Origin: an uncultured Clostridia bacterium
Lineage (GTDB): Bacteria > Bacillota > Clostridia > UMGS1810
Reading direction: 5' to 3'
Assembly: GCA_934500875.1 (NCBI GenBank)
Contig: CAKSTL010000002.1
Location: 62,001-126,000 of the forward strand
DNA length: 64,000 bases
The position numbers and the translations under genes are program-made. Below are positions 55,553 to 64,000 of this stretch, piece after piece (position 1 is the first letter of the stretch; each line of letters starts with the position of its first letter). The notes beneath the pieces are model-generated. The model was not told the origin of the DNA, did no database searches, and was given only the letters and a program-made list of their open reading frames with translations.

Positions 55553-57097
55553 TTACTTTCCGTTTTGTTTCTCTTTTTCTTTAAATTCTCTGTAAAGATT
55601 TGAAAAATATTTTGAGTCGGAATATCCCACAAGGCTTGCCGCTTCGGAGATTTTATACTTTTTCGTCTGAATAAGTATATCTGCCTTTCTCATACGGTAG
55701 AGTGTAAGATAATCGTTAAAGGTCATATTGGTTTCCTGCTTAAAGCATCTTGAAAGGTGCCTTGTGCTTACAAACAGCATATCCGCAACCGAGGATAAGG
55801 TAATGTGGGTATCGTATTTATCGTGAATTACGGCAATGGTGTTTTTTACAAGTACGTTGTTTGTCTTGATAAGAAAAGACGTGCTGTGATTTTCTATGCT
55901 GTCAATTATTTCGTTTATCCATTTTTGAATATCTACCATAAGTTCAATCTGCTCAAGCTCTAAAATGGGCTTTACAACCCGCCCGAAGATAAGCGTCATT
56001 GTGTCCGAATCGGAAGAAAACGCTTTTATTATCATTATCGCCGTTTCGGCAACCGTATTTTTAACCGACGATATCGGGATATTTATTCGTTTTATAACTT
56101 CGGTAAAATATGCGTTCAAAATTTCTTTTGCGGTTTTAAAATCGTCCGATTTCATAGCCTCGACAACAGAGCCTGAATCAATTGACGGTTCGCCGTTTTT
56201 GCCGTCACGGTACAAAATATAGTCGATAATCCTGTTGTTTCCCATAACCGCCTTTTGCGCCAGCACCTGATTGCACTGCTGATACGAACGGAAAAGTTTG
56301 TTTGCACGTCTGAAAATTCCGCTTATGCCTATTGTCACCGTATGACCTGTGCGCAAATTAAAGTTTGAAAGAATGTTGTTTAGCGTTTTTATGGCTGCGT
56401 CATAGCAGTATTCGTTTTTACAGGATATTACAAGCGCATATTTTAATTTGTCAACAAAGCATTTTATAATGTGATTTTCGCTTATGCTCACTTCGTAGTC
56501 AATAATTTCGGTAAGTGACAAAAACGCTTTTGTTTCAACGTCCGAAGGCAGGCTGCTGCGGTCGATTGCTATTATTGCAGTCATATAATTTCCGTCGGGA
56601 AATTTATACTGTGGATTATCTTTTATAATTTCGTCATAGTCGGCGCCGTTAAGAAGTTTTAAGGTGATTTTTTCTTCCAAAAGCTCGCTGTATGCCAAAA
56701 CTTCGCTCTTAATTTTGCGTTCGGCAAAAATTTTGTCGTGCACCTCATTCATAATTTTATAAAGTTTTTCAATGTCAACCGGTTTTAAAAGATACGAATA
56801 TGCGTTTGCCGCCATAGCCTCCTGAACGTATGAAAAGTCGTCATAGCCGCTTATAACAATGATTTTTAAATCCGCTTTCTGCTTTTTTAATTCTTTAAGA
56901 AGATAAATTCCGTCGGAAGATGACATTCTTATGTCGGTTATTACAACGTCGGGCGACAAAATCTTTACCATTTCAAGAGCCTCGGCGCCGTTTGACGCTT
57001 CGCCCGCTATTTCAAACCCTGCGCTTTGCCAGTCTATTATCTTTTTTAGACCCTGCCTGATTATAACTTCATCATCAACCAGTAATACTTTAAGCAT
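55553..57097 (-). CDS. YesN-type response regulator with AraC DNA-binding domain
   Basis: 514 residues, ATG after GGAGG. Receiver domain (1-122) with D8-D9, phospho-acceptor D55 in VVITDIRM and K in SYLLKPVD. A long middle linker (about 130-400) typical of the family, and two helix-turn-helix motifs at the C-terminus (about 410-510, with LSSVADMLFVSTRHLSRCFK). It should activate carbohydrate genes; the LplABC-type locus at 60175 and the SLH loci are candidates. Confidence 0.93.
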   Translation of the reverse strand: MLKVLLVDDEVIIRQGLKKIIDWQSAGFEIAGEASNGAEALEMVKILSPDVVITDIRMSSSDGIYLLKELKKQKADLKIIVISGYDDFSYVQEAMAANAYSYLLKPVDIEKLYKIMNEVHDKIFAERKIKSEVLAYSELLEEKITLKLLNGADYDEIIKDNPQYKFPDGNYMTAIIAIDRSSLPSDVETKAFLSLTEIIDYEVSISENHIIKCFVDKLKYALVISCKNEYCYDAAIKTLNNILSNFNLRTGHTVTIGISGIFRRANKLFRSYQQCNQVLAQKAVMGNNRIIDYILYRDGKNGEPSIDSGSVVEAMKSDDFKTAKEILNAYFTEVIKRINIPISSVKNTVAETAIMIIKAFSSDSDTMTLIFGRVVKPILELEQIELMVDIQKWINEIIDSIENHSTSFLIKTNNVLVKNTIAVIHDKYDTHITLSSVADMLFVSTRHLSRCFKQETNMTFNDYLTLYRMRKADILIQTKKYKISEAASLVGYSDSKYFSNLYREFKEKEKQNGK

Positions 57098-57112
57098 ACA
57101 AAACCTCCGGTT

Positions 57113-58057
57113 TTAGTAATAATTCTGTATTTTTACCCTTATTTTTTCAAGCTGAAGCGACATACTCTTTGAAAGGGCGCTTACAGCAAGATATGCGGCA
57201 ATCAGCGTCAGCAGAAACACGGCTGCGCACAGGGGTGCAAGATATGCGGTGTAGTCCCTTATGGCGCTGATATCGTCTTTTATAAAAAACGAAAAACTGT
57301 CTTTCTGCACCGGGATGTTTAAAAAAACGGTATATTTTCCGTCTTTTGAAAATTTTCCGCTCCCGGTGTTTTCAAACGCCTCAATAGTTTTTTTGTTGTC
57401 CAAATCTTTCGACCCTACAAGACGGCACATATTTTTTGAATCGCCGTTTTTAAGAAGTACTGCGTCGTGTTCCGTAAAGGTGCCGCTGCTTGTAAAACTG
57501 TCCGAAATATATTGGGTGTCAACCTGAAAAATAATGTATATGAAGCTGTCGTTTGACGGGATTTTGCGCACCAGAAAAAGAAAATCTCCTTTTGCGAGGT
57601 CTGATTTTACAATGTGCCAGCCAATGCCCTCTTCATTGAAATTTATATTCACCGCCGAGGAAAAATCTATCTCTCTTATGCCGTTCGATATGTTGTCAAC
57701 GGGAATGTGATAGTATAAAATTTCGTTGTTTTTGCACACCACAAACGATGTGAAATACGCACAGCTTGTGCCGTATGAGGCAAGGGCGCCGATATATGAC
57801 GAATCGTGCGATTTGTAAAACTGCGGATTGTCAAGGTTTAAATCCGTTATTATAATGCTGCTCATCTCTTCAATGTTTTTGATTGCCGCCGCAGCGTTTT
57901 TGGACTGCTGTTTTGATATTGCAACGGATTTTTCTATGTAGTCGTCGGTTAAAATTTTTGTAAATATGCTGTATGACGAGAGCGACATAAAGCTTATGAA
58001 AAGCGCAATAAACAAAACCGTGTATATTTTTATGCGGTTGTTAAGATTGCCTATCAT
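57113..58057 (-). CDS. Kinase-less membrane sensor protein, first gene of the three-gene sensory operon
   Basis: 314 residues, ATG after GAGGGTG. A membrane segment (about 10-32), an extracellular Cache-like domain (about 35-265), a second membrane segment (about 272-295), and then only about 20 residues (ending KIRVKIQNYY). The topology is that of a YesM-type kinase cut off at the start of the HAMP helix; there is no kinase domain, and only 15 bases separate it from the regulator gene. No frameshifted kinase remnant is visible. It may be an accessory sensor working with the kinase two genes on, or the remnant of a deletion. It has its own consensus promoter. Confidence 0.7.
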   Translation of the reverse strand: MIGNLNNRIKIYTVLFIALFISFMSLSSYSIFTKILTDDYIEKSVAISKQQSKNAAAAIKNIEEMSSIIITDLNLDNPQFYKSHDSSYIGALASYGTSCAYFTSFVVCKNNEILYYHIPVDNISNGIREIDFSSAVNINFNEEGIGWHIVKSDLAKGDFLFLVRKIPSNDSFIYIIFQVDTQYISDSFTSSGTFTEHDAVLLKNGDSKNMCRLVGSKDLDNKKTIEAFENTGSGKFSKDGKYTVFLNIPVQKDSFSFFIKDDISAIRDYTAYLAPLCAAVFLLTLIAAYLAVSALSKSMSLQLEKIRVKIQNYY

Positions 58058-58096
58058 ACGTTCACCCTCTTATAAAATTATAGTTTTACAATTTAT

Positions 58097-58125
58097 ATTA
58101 TATCAGAATGTTTCTTAGGTTTCAA
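58097..58125 (-). promoter_or_regulatory. Promoter of the three-gene sensory operon
   Basis: Minus strand TTGAAA (58125-58120), 17 bases, TATAAT (58102-58097), about 40 bases before the ATG at 58057. Confidence 0.8.
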
Positions 58126-58158
58126 GTAAGCTATAGGGACACAAAAGTTGGAAAAAAG

Positions 58159-58202
58159 GACAAAAATATGCAAACGCCGTTAACTTTGCCCAGGCGTTTG
58201 CA
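58159..58202 (-). terminator. Terminator after the second YesM-type kinase
   Basis: Minus strand TGCAAACGCC pairs with GGCGTTTGCA, followed by TATTTTTG. It separates the kinase transcript from the downstream sensory operon. Confidence 0.75.
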
Positions 58203-58220
58203 CAAAAAATGTTTATCGTG

Positions 58221-58244
58221 CCAATGCTTTCTTATCGGGCGGCT
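58221..58244. repeat. Solo end of the repeat A/B family
   Basis: Reading the minus strand, AGCCGCCCGATAAGAAAGCATTGG matches the terminal repeat of A and B, but no internal part or opposite end is present. The TAG stop of the kinase gene is formed at its edge. Confidence 0.55.
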
Positions 58245-59967
58245 AATCCCTGACCGCTTTTATTTTTATAATCGCACGTGTAAATTTTCCTTCCTCGCTC
58301 TCAAACGAAAGACCGTAACCGGCGCCGAAAAAGAGCTTCAGGCGCCTATCGGTATTCATTACGCCGAGACTTTCGGTTTTTTGCGACAGCACCTCGTTTA
58401 TGCGTTCTTTCGACATACCTATGCCGTCGTCCTCTATGTAAATATAAACGTCGTTCTCTTTTTTTTGGGCGGTTATGCGTATTCTTCCCTCGGGAATATC
58501 CTTTTCCAGAATACCGTGCTTTATTGCGTTTTCCACAATCGGCTGGAAGGTGATTTTGGGAACCGACAGATTTTTAATTTCGTCATCAATGTCAATTTCA
58601 AGCTTTATTGCGTTGTCGTGCTTAAAATTTTCTATTGCGGTGTAATACGAAATGTGCTTTATCTCGCTTTCTATTTTTACAAAATCGCTCTTGTTGTGCA
58701 GGCTGATTTTATAAAATTTTGAAAGATTTTTAATAAGATATGTAACGTCGTCGGGCTTGTTTTCTTTTGCAAGATACTGAATTATATCAAGCGTGTTATA
58801 CAAAAAATGCGGCTTAATCTGCATTTGCAGAAAGTTAAATTCGTATTTTTTCAGCGTTTCGGAATAATTGGTGTTGTATTCCACAAGATTGTCAATGCTT
58901 GTAACCATATTGTTGAATGCGCCGATTGCCTCGTTAAGCTCGGTGTTTGAGCTTTCGTAGTTTTTAATCTGCTTAAGCTCGCCGAAATTAGCCCTTTTCA
59001 TTGCGTTTATAAGAGTGTCGAGCGAGCGTATTACCGAGCGGCTTGTGTAGTGCGCCACGGCATATGACGCTGCGGCAATTACGGCAAGAATTATAAAAAG
59101 TATCAGAAACATAAAATATGTGTCTTTGTATGCGCTGTTTACATTCTGAACCGTAGCGGTGCAAAAACTGGTGCTTTTTGTTATGCCTTTTACGGCAAAG
59201 CATCTTTTGTTTCCTATTTTTATTGTTTTTATTTCGCCCTCCGATATGCCCGAAAGCCGTTTTTTCACGTCTTTGGAATAAATTTCGCCCGTTGACGAGC
59301 AGATGACATTTCCGTTTTTGTCCAAAATAACCGATTCGCTTCCGTAAATTGTTGAATCGGCAAGCAGTTTCTGAAAAATATCCATATCTGCCGATACCTT
59401 TATGTAGCCTATGATGTCGTTGTAATTATCGGGATTGTAAAGCGTGTTGATAATGCAGAATTTGTCTTTTCCGTCCGTATTTTCGGTAAAATAAAAAAAC
59501 TTCGGCGTTGTTTCGATAAGGTCTTTATACCACTCTGTGTTTTCGACGTTTGCGGTTTTGTCCACAAAATCGCCGTCAAAGTTTATGTATTGCTCATTTA
59601 CGGGATACAGCGTGAGCGAGAGCGGAATACTGTAGTTTGAAAGCGTGAGAATAAACGCATTCTGCACGTATTTGTAATTTTTCTGACGCTCAAAAATGCC
59701 GGGAGTGTGCCCTTCGGACAGCATATCCGCAATATCGGTGTTGTAGCTTGCATAGTGGACGCAGTTTTCCATACTGCTTACATAGTTATACACGTTTGAC
59801 GCAGTAATGTTTGACGAATATTTCATATTGCGCAGTATATCGTCCTTTGTTTTTACTATAAAATATGAAACCGAGATGACGAAAAACGAAATAAACGCAA
59901 CCGAAATAAGCAAAATCTGCGAAACAAAAAGTTTGTGTCTGATACTCGAATTTTTAAACGAACGCAT
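58243..59967 (-). CDS. YesM-type sensor histidine kinase, divergent from the LplABC locus
   Basis: 574 residues from ATG 59967, placed seven bases after AAAGGA; an upstream ATG at 60000 has no ribosome-binding site. Membrane segment near 15-38, extracellular Cache-like domain (about 40-280), second segment (about 290-312), HAMP region (about 315-370), phospho-acceptor H387 in IKPHFLYNTLDI, and a HATPase domain with DDGIGMS. No regulator gene follows it, so it may share the YesN-type regulator at 55553. The divergent binding-protein gene at 60175 is a likely target of its signalling. Confidence 0.92.
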   Translation of the reverse strand: MRSFKNSSIRHKLFVSQILLISVAFISFFVISVSYFIVKTKDDILRNMKYSSNITASNVYNYVSSMENCVHYASYNTDIADMLSEGHTPGIFERQKNYKYVQNAFILTLSNYSIPLSLTLYPVNEQYINFDGDFVDKTANVENTEWYKDLIETTPKFFYFTENTDGKDKFCIINTLYNPDNYNDIIGYIKVSADMDIFQKLLADSTIYGSESVILDKNGNVICSSTGEIYSKDVKKRLSGISEGEIKTIKIGNKRCFAVKGITKSTSFCTATVQNVNSAYKDTYFMFLILFIILAVIAAASYAVAHYTSRSVIRSLDTLINAMKRANFGELKQIKNYESSNTELNEAIGAFNNMVTSIDNLVEYNTNYSETLKKYEFNFLQMQIKPHFLYNTLDIIQYLAKENKPDDVTYLIKNLSKFYKISLHNKSDFVKIESEIKHISYYTAIENFKHDNAIKLEIDIDDEIKNLSVPKITFQPIVENAIKHGILEKDIPEGRIRITAQKKENDVYIYIEDDGIGMSKERINEVLSQKTESLGVMNTDRRLKLFFGAGYGLSFESEEGKFTRAIIKIKAVRD

Positions 59968-60076
59968 AATTTTTTCCTTTCGGACAATTTTTTTAAACAT
60001 ATTATATTTTGATTATATTTAATTTATCGCTCCGTGTCAATAGAAAAAGGCGCTGTAAAAACAAGTGTGCAAAATA

Positions 60077-60117
60077 TTACACTTTATGTGAGAAATACCC
60101 ACTTTACACTAAATGCG
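60077..60117 (+). promoter_or_regulatory. Direct-repeat operator candidate for an AraC-type regulator
   Basis: TTACACTTTATGTG (60077-60090) and TTACACTAAATGCG (60104-60117) are direct repeats 27 bases apart, the second overlapping the -35 box. AraC-family regulators such as YesN bind direct repeats in this arrangement. The match to the local regulator is inference. Confidence 0.45.
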
Positions 60118-60131
60118 GTGCGTGATAAACT
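60103..60131 (+). promoter_or_regulatory. Promoter of the LplABC-type locus
   Basis: TTTACA (60103-60108), 17 bases, TAAACT (60126-60131). The weak -10 box fits a promoter that needs an activator. Confidence 0.5.
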
Positions 60132-60174
60132 TTAATTAAGATAAAAATATTATTCCCTGAAAGGAAGAAGAATT

Positions 60175-61671
60175 ATGAAAAAAGCAAAAAGAATTATATG
60201 TTTGGCGCTTTGCATCGTTTTTGTTGTCGCACTTGCGGGCTGCGGCGGCTCGGGCAATAACGACGGCGGAAAAATTACAAAGCTTAAAATGATACTTGTG
60301 GGCGAAAAACCCGCAATTTATGACGAAATTTACACAAAACTCAACGAAATGCTCAGACAGGATATCGGCGCTGAGGTTGAAATTGAATATTACAACTATT
60401 CCGACCTTCAGCAGAAATATTCGCTCCTTTTCTCGACGGGCGAGGATTTCGACATTGTTTTTGCGGCAGACTGGGTAAAATACAATCAGCAGGCGGCGAA
60501 AAACAGCTTTATGGAAATTACCGACGATATGCTTAAAAAGAATGCTCCCAAAACATATGAAACCTTAACCGACAGAATTAAAAACGAGGCAAAGGTTAAC
60601 GGCAAAATGTATATGATTCCCAATACTGCGCCGGAATACAGTACATATGTTTCGCTTATCAGAGGCGATTTGAGAGAAAAATACGGTATGGACGAAATCA
60701 AGACGGTTGAAGATTATGAAAAATATCTTGAAAACGTTGCAAAGAACGATAAAAACATTATCCCGCTCGTAAACATTGTTGCGGTGGGGGCGTTCTGGGG
60801 CGCCTACAAAGACGGTACGGATCGCTTTGAAACTCCCAAGGGCACAGAAATTTACTACGACATTGCGACCGGTAAATTCACCAAGAGAGAGTTTGAAGAT
60901 TATTATAAAAATCAAATCCGCAAAACGAGAGAGCTTGTTGAAAAGGGTGTAATCCCTGCGGATATAGTTGCGAACAAAACCACAGACAATATGTTTGAAA
61001 ACGGAAAATGCGCAACATATGTAAAAAATCTCGAAACGTGTGCGTCGATGGCTAAAAAGCTCCGTGCACAGCATCCCGAATGGAAAATCGAAATCTGCGA
61101 TTTTTCGGTCGGCGCAAAGAAAATTGTAAATTCGGCAGTGTCGAACGGTCTTGCGCTCAACCGTGCAACCAAAAATGCAGACAAGGCTTTGCAGTTTATC
61201 GAGCTTTTGAGAAACGACAAAAGATATTTTGACTTAACATGGTACGGCATTGAGGGCAAACACTGGAAAGCGGACGGCGATAACGGATATATCTCGCTCA
61301 ACGCAGACCTTCCCAAAGAGCAGAAATACGAGCCGGGCTGTGTATGGGGCTGGAAAAACGAAACTATGATGAGGGTTGACAAAACGGATATTCCCGAAAA
61401 ACAGGAAATTCTCGCACGCTGGAAAGAAGAAACGGTTGACAGCGACATTCGCGGATTTGTGTTTGACGACACAAACGTAAAAACCGAAATGGCGTCAATA
61501 TCATCTGCGGCGTCGCAGTACGGCGGTCCGTTATACAACGGAATGGTGGAGACATCAAAGCTTGACGCGTCGTTTAAAACATATCAGGAAAAACTTTTGC
61601 AGGCAGGCATAGACAAGGTTTTTGAGGAAACTGAAAAACAGTACAAAGAATATCAGAAAACATTAAAGTAG
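60175..61671 (+). CDS. LplA-type substrate-binding lipoprotein
   Basis: 498 residues, ATG after GAAAGGAAG. Lipoprotein signal with LAGC (cysteine about 22), then the LplA-like binding fold with a C-terminal part as in DUF3502-containing proteins (WGWKNETMMR near 390). First gene of the third transporter; typical partners of YesM/YesN systems. Substrate unknown; relatives bind complex oligosaccharides such as pectin fragments. Confidence 0.9.
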   Translation: MKKAKRIICLALCIVFVVALAGCGGSGNNDGGKITKLKMILVGEKPAIYDEIYTKLNEMLRQDIGAEVEIEYYNYSDLQQKYSLLFSTGEDFDIVFAADWVKYNQQAAKNSFMEITDDMLKKNAPKTYETLTDRIKNEAKVNGKMYMIPNTAPEYSTYVSLIRGDLREKYGMDEIKTVEDYEKYLENVAKNDKNIIPLVNIVAVGAFWGAYKDGTDRFETPKGTEIYYDIATGKFTKREFEDYYKNQIRKTRELVEKGVIPADIVANKTTDNMFENGKCATYVKNLETCASMAKKLRAQHPEWKIEICDFSVGAKKIVNSAVSNGLALNRATKNADKALQFIELLRNDKRYFDLTWYGIEGKHWKADGDNGYISLNADLPKEQKYEPGCVWGWKNETMMRVDKTDIPEKQEILARWKEETVDSDIRGFVFDDTNVKTEMASISSAASQYGGPLYNGMVETSKLDASFKTYQEKLLQAGIDKVFEETEKQYKEYQKTLK

Positions 61672-61683
61672 GTGGCATTTTCA

Positions 61684-62637
61684 ATGAAAAAAGTTAACAC
61701 AAAGGCAGGTACGGCGCTTAAAAGAAACACCTTTCTGCACGAAGTGTCAAACAACAAAATTCTTTTGCTTATGATAACTCCGGCAATACTGTATTTTTTG
61801 ATTTTCCAGTACATACCGATGTTCGGCGTAATTCTTGCGTTCAAAAAATACGACTATGCGCTGGGAATACTCAAAAGCGAATGGATAGGTTTTAAAAATT
61901 TTGAATTTTTCTTTAAAAGCGGTCAGGCATACACCGTTACGCGCAATACATTTCTGTACAACATCGTGTTTATTCTTCTCGGAAACGCAATGCAGCTTGC
62001 CGCGGCAATATTTTTAACCGAAATCGGCAGCAAAAAGGTGCGCAAAATATCGCAGACCTGCATTTTCTTTCCTTATTTTATATCGTGGGTTGTTGTAGGT
62101 GCGTTTGTGTATAACCTTTTCAGCTTTGACTACGGTATGGTAAACGCTGTTCTTAAGGCGCTTTCAATAGAGCCTGTAAACGTTTATGCAGAGCCTAAAT
62201 ACTGGCCGTTTATACTGGTTGTGCTGAACACCTGGAAAGGTCTCGGCTACGGCTCGGTTGTGTATATGGCAACAATCACAGGCATAGATACTTCCATCTA
62301 CGAGGCGGCGGAAATCGACGGCGCAAGCATTATGAAACGAATTTGGCACATCACCATTCCGTCGCTGCGCGCAACTATGGTGACACTGGTTCTGCTTGCT
62401 CTCGGAAGGGTGTTTAGAGGAAATATGACAATGTTCTACAGCCTTGTCGGCAACAACGGACTTTTATACAACTACACCGACGTTATCGACACGTTCACGT
62501 TCAGAACGCTTTTGTTCTCAAACGATATCGGTATGTCGTCGGCGGTAGGTTTTTATCAGTCGGTACTGTGCTTTGTGTTCATAATGCTCGCAAACGCTTT
62601 TGTAAAGCGTATTGACAGCGACAGCGCACTGTTTTAG
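61684..62637 (+). CDS. LplB-type ABC transporter permease
   Basis: 317 residues from ATG 61684, eight bases after AGGTGG (a GTG at 61672 is possible). Six hydrophobic segments; EAA loop EAAEIDGASIMKRIWHITIP (about 208-228). Belongs to the LplB/YtcP-partner group. Confidence 0.93.
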   Translation: MKKVNTKAGTALKRNTFLHEVSNNKILLLMITPAILYFLIFQYIPMFGVILAFKKYDYALGILKSEWIGFKNFEFFFKSGQAYTVTRNTFLYNIVFILLGNAMQLAAAIFLTEIGSKKVRKISQTCIFFPYFISWVVVGAFVYNLFSFDYGMVNAVLKALSIEPVNVYAEPKYWPFILVVLNTWKGLGYGSVVYMATITGIDTSIYEAAEIDGASIMKRIWHITIPSLRATMVTLVLLALGRVFRGNMTMFYSLVGNNGLLYNYTDVIDTFTFRTLLFSNDIGMSSAVGFYQSVLCFVFIMLANAFVKRIDSDSALF

Positions 62638-62655
62638 GAAAGGGGGAAAAAGACA

Positions 62656-63561
62656 TTGAAAAGTAATAAATTGGACAAAAAGCCGATTGAATACAGAGCT
62701 TTCGTCGTGTTTGCATACATATTTGTCGTAATTATCGCGCTTTTGGGAGTAATTCCGTTTATAATGCTGCTTTCAGGTTCTTTTACCTCTGAATCCTACA
62801 TTGTAAATCACGGTTATTCGCTTATACCGAAAGAATTTTCGGTTAACGCATATAAAACAATTTTTGAAAATCCGCAGAGAATTGTAAATTCATACGCGGT
62901 GACAATTTTCATCACGGTTGTAGGAACGGTGATTTCGCTTTTCTTAACCGCTATGACGGCATACGTTTTGCAGAGAAAAGATTTTCCGTGGCGAAACAAA
63001 ATTTCGTATTTTATATATTTCACCACGCTTTTTTCGGGCGGACTTACTCCGTGGTATATGCTTATGATGAAATTCGGAATGAAAAATAACCTTGCGGCGC
63101 TTATCATTCCGCACCTTTTTTCGGTGTTCAACATTCTTATCGTGCGAAACTATTTAAACGGAATACCGCATGAAATATCGGAATCGGCAAAGGTGGACGG
63201 CGCAAACGATTTTCTTATTTTTATAAAGCTTATCATTCCGCTTTCAAAACCGGTGCTTGCCACAATAGCGCTGTTTACGGGACTTCTGATATGGAACGAA
63301 TGGTATAACTGTATGCTCTTTATAAGCGACCAGAAGCTTTACACACTTCAGTATTATCTTTATAATATGCTTAACAACGCAGCGGCTATGAAAGAGCTTG
63401 TTTCGGGCACAAGCGTAGACCTTTCGTCGGGAGCGGAGCTGCCTGCCGAAAGTGCAAAGCTTGCAATGGCAATAATCGCAACAGGCCCGATACTTCTGCT
63501 TTATCCGTTTATACAAAAATACTTTGTAAAAGGTATTGTAATAGGCGCGGTAAAGGGATAA
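62656..63561 (+). CDS. LplC/YtcP-type ABC transporter permease
   Basis: 301 residues, TTG start after GAAAGGGGG. Six hydrophobic segments; EAA-like loop SESAKVDGANDFLIFIKLII (about 175-195) and the family C-terminus KYFVKGIVIGAVKG. Completes the third transporter; again no ATPase gene follows. Confidence 0.93.
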   Translation: MKSNKLDKKPIEYRAFVVFAYIFVVIIALLGVIPFIMLLSGSFTSESYIVNHGYSLIPKEFSVNAYKTIFENPQRIVNSYAVTIFITVVGTVISLFLTAMTAYVLQRKDFPWRNKISYFIYFTTLFSGGLTPWYMLMMKFGMKNNLAALIIPHLFSVFNILIVRNYLNGIPHEISESAKVDGANDFLIFIKLIIPLSKPVLATIALFTGLLIWNEWYNCMLFISDQKLYTLQYYLYNMLNNAAAMKELVSGTSVDLSSGAELPAESAKLAMAIIATGPILLLYPFIQKYFVKGIVIGAVKG

Positions 63562-63575
63562 TGGAGGCAGAGTTT

Positions 63576-64000
63576 ATGATAAAAAAAGCAATTTCGTTTT
63601 TAATTCTGTTATGTATGCTAATTTCTGTCTTTCCCCTCGGCGTTTTTGCCGAGGAGGACAGAACATTTTTGTTTAACGGCGAACCGTCACAATTTGACAT
63701 CGAAGAAAAAGACGGAATTTATATGATTTCGTCAAATTTCGCCGAAACTATGGGCATTGACAAAATAGCATACAATAACGGTGAAAAAACAGTATTTTCA
63801 AAAGACAACGTATCGGTTATATGCGAAAATATGAGCAAAACCGTATACATAAACGGCACGGCAAGGGAGATAAGCGGTGCGCCGTATTTAAAAAACGGTG
63901 CTCTTTATGTTCCGCTCGACACGGTTGTAAAGGCGCTCGGCTTTCAGATTAAATACGACGATCTTTTAAATACTGCCGATATTTACGTTGCGTCCGAGAT
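63576..64000 (+). CDS. Secreted protein with copper-amine-oxidase-N-like domain, cut by the window end
   Basis: At least 141 residues, ATG 63576 after GGAGG, open to the last base. Signal peptide 1-24 (ends GVFAEE). Residues about 30-140 form the same copper-amine-oxidase-N-like domain seen in both giant GH-A proteins of locus 1 (LKNGALYVPLDTVVKALGF). It is most likely another large secreted glycosidase or binding protein of the third locus; the catalytic part would lie beyond the window. Confidence 0.8.
   Translation, partial: MIKKAISFLILLCMLISVFPLGVFAEEDRTFLFNGEPSQFDIEEKDGIYMISSNFAETMGIDKIAYNNGEKTVFSKDNVSVICENMSKTVYINGTAREISGAPYLKNGALYVPLDTVVKALGFQIKYDDLLNTADIYVASE

Noticed and set aside
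55553..58057. Frameshift splitting one kinase into the 314-residue sensor
   Set aside because: The following 15 bases lead straight into a complete response regulator gene; there is no room for a displaced kinase domain.

Overview
The window looks like chromosomal DNA of an anaerobic Gram-positive bacterium of the class Clostridia. The evidence is: consensus sigma-A promoters (TTGACA-17-TATAAT), strong Shine-Dalgarno sites with frequent GTG and TTG starts, a DUF1836 protein, a TIGR01440/YwlG protein, an FtsEX plus M23 peptidase cluster, YesM/YesN-type two-component genes next to LplABC-type transporters, and S-layer homology (SLH) surface proteins. The mix of SLH proteins and very large secreted glycosidases resembles pectin or plant-fibre degrading gut Clostridia, but the genus cannot be fixed from the sequence alone. 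No rRNA, tRNA, CRISPR array, transposase or prophage gene was seen.

Layout. 1-608: a putative structured RNA (R1) with its own promoter and terminator, then a small protein gene. 737-5762 (minus): one operon of a PucR/CdaR-like regulator, ftsE, ftsX, an M23 peptidase and an S41 protease. 6024-7159: DUF1836 and YwlG-family genes. 7243-12236: a GH106-like glycosidase, then a histidine kinase and a LuxR-type response regulator. 12248-12547: structured repeat A. 12644-32844: first glycan locus, with a double polysaccharide deacetylase, a sugar-binding lipoprotein and two permeases, a 176-bp tandem repeat, two SLH proteins, two giant clan GH-A glycosidases and two secreted accessory proteins. 32985-33263: structured repeat B. 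33217-33972 (minus): a second small protein gene preceded by two more copies (R2, R3) of the RNA element. 34108-52161: second glycan locus with the same logic (binding protein, two permeases, glycosidase, two accessory proteins, glycosidase, two SLH proteins). 52315-53700: a PHP metallohydrolase. 53790-59967 (minus): a kinase-less sensor, an AraC-type regulator and two YesM-type kinases. 60175-64000: a third transporter (LplABC type) and the start of a secreted protein.

How it works together (inference). Secreted multidomain glycosidases and deacetylases act on a polysaccharide outside the cell. Pairs of SLH proteins are attached to the wall. Three binding-protein and permease sets import the oligosaccharides; none has its own ATPase, so a shared MsmK-type ATPase elsewhere is expected. 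YesMN-type regulators sense the sugars. Eight of the secreted proteins share an unnamed module ending in an aromatic-Trp...Pro motif, and the SLH pair occurs twice in the same order, which suggests a recurring surface assembly.

The most unusual items are the three-copy RNA element (about 195 nt, covarying stem, pseudoknot that captures a GGAG, intrinsic terminator) linked to a small protein of unknown function, and the roughly 300-bp repeats A and B whose arms differ in sequence but keep their pairing and which flank the first glycan locus as direct copies.
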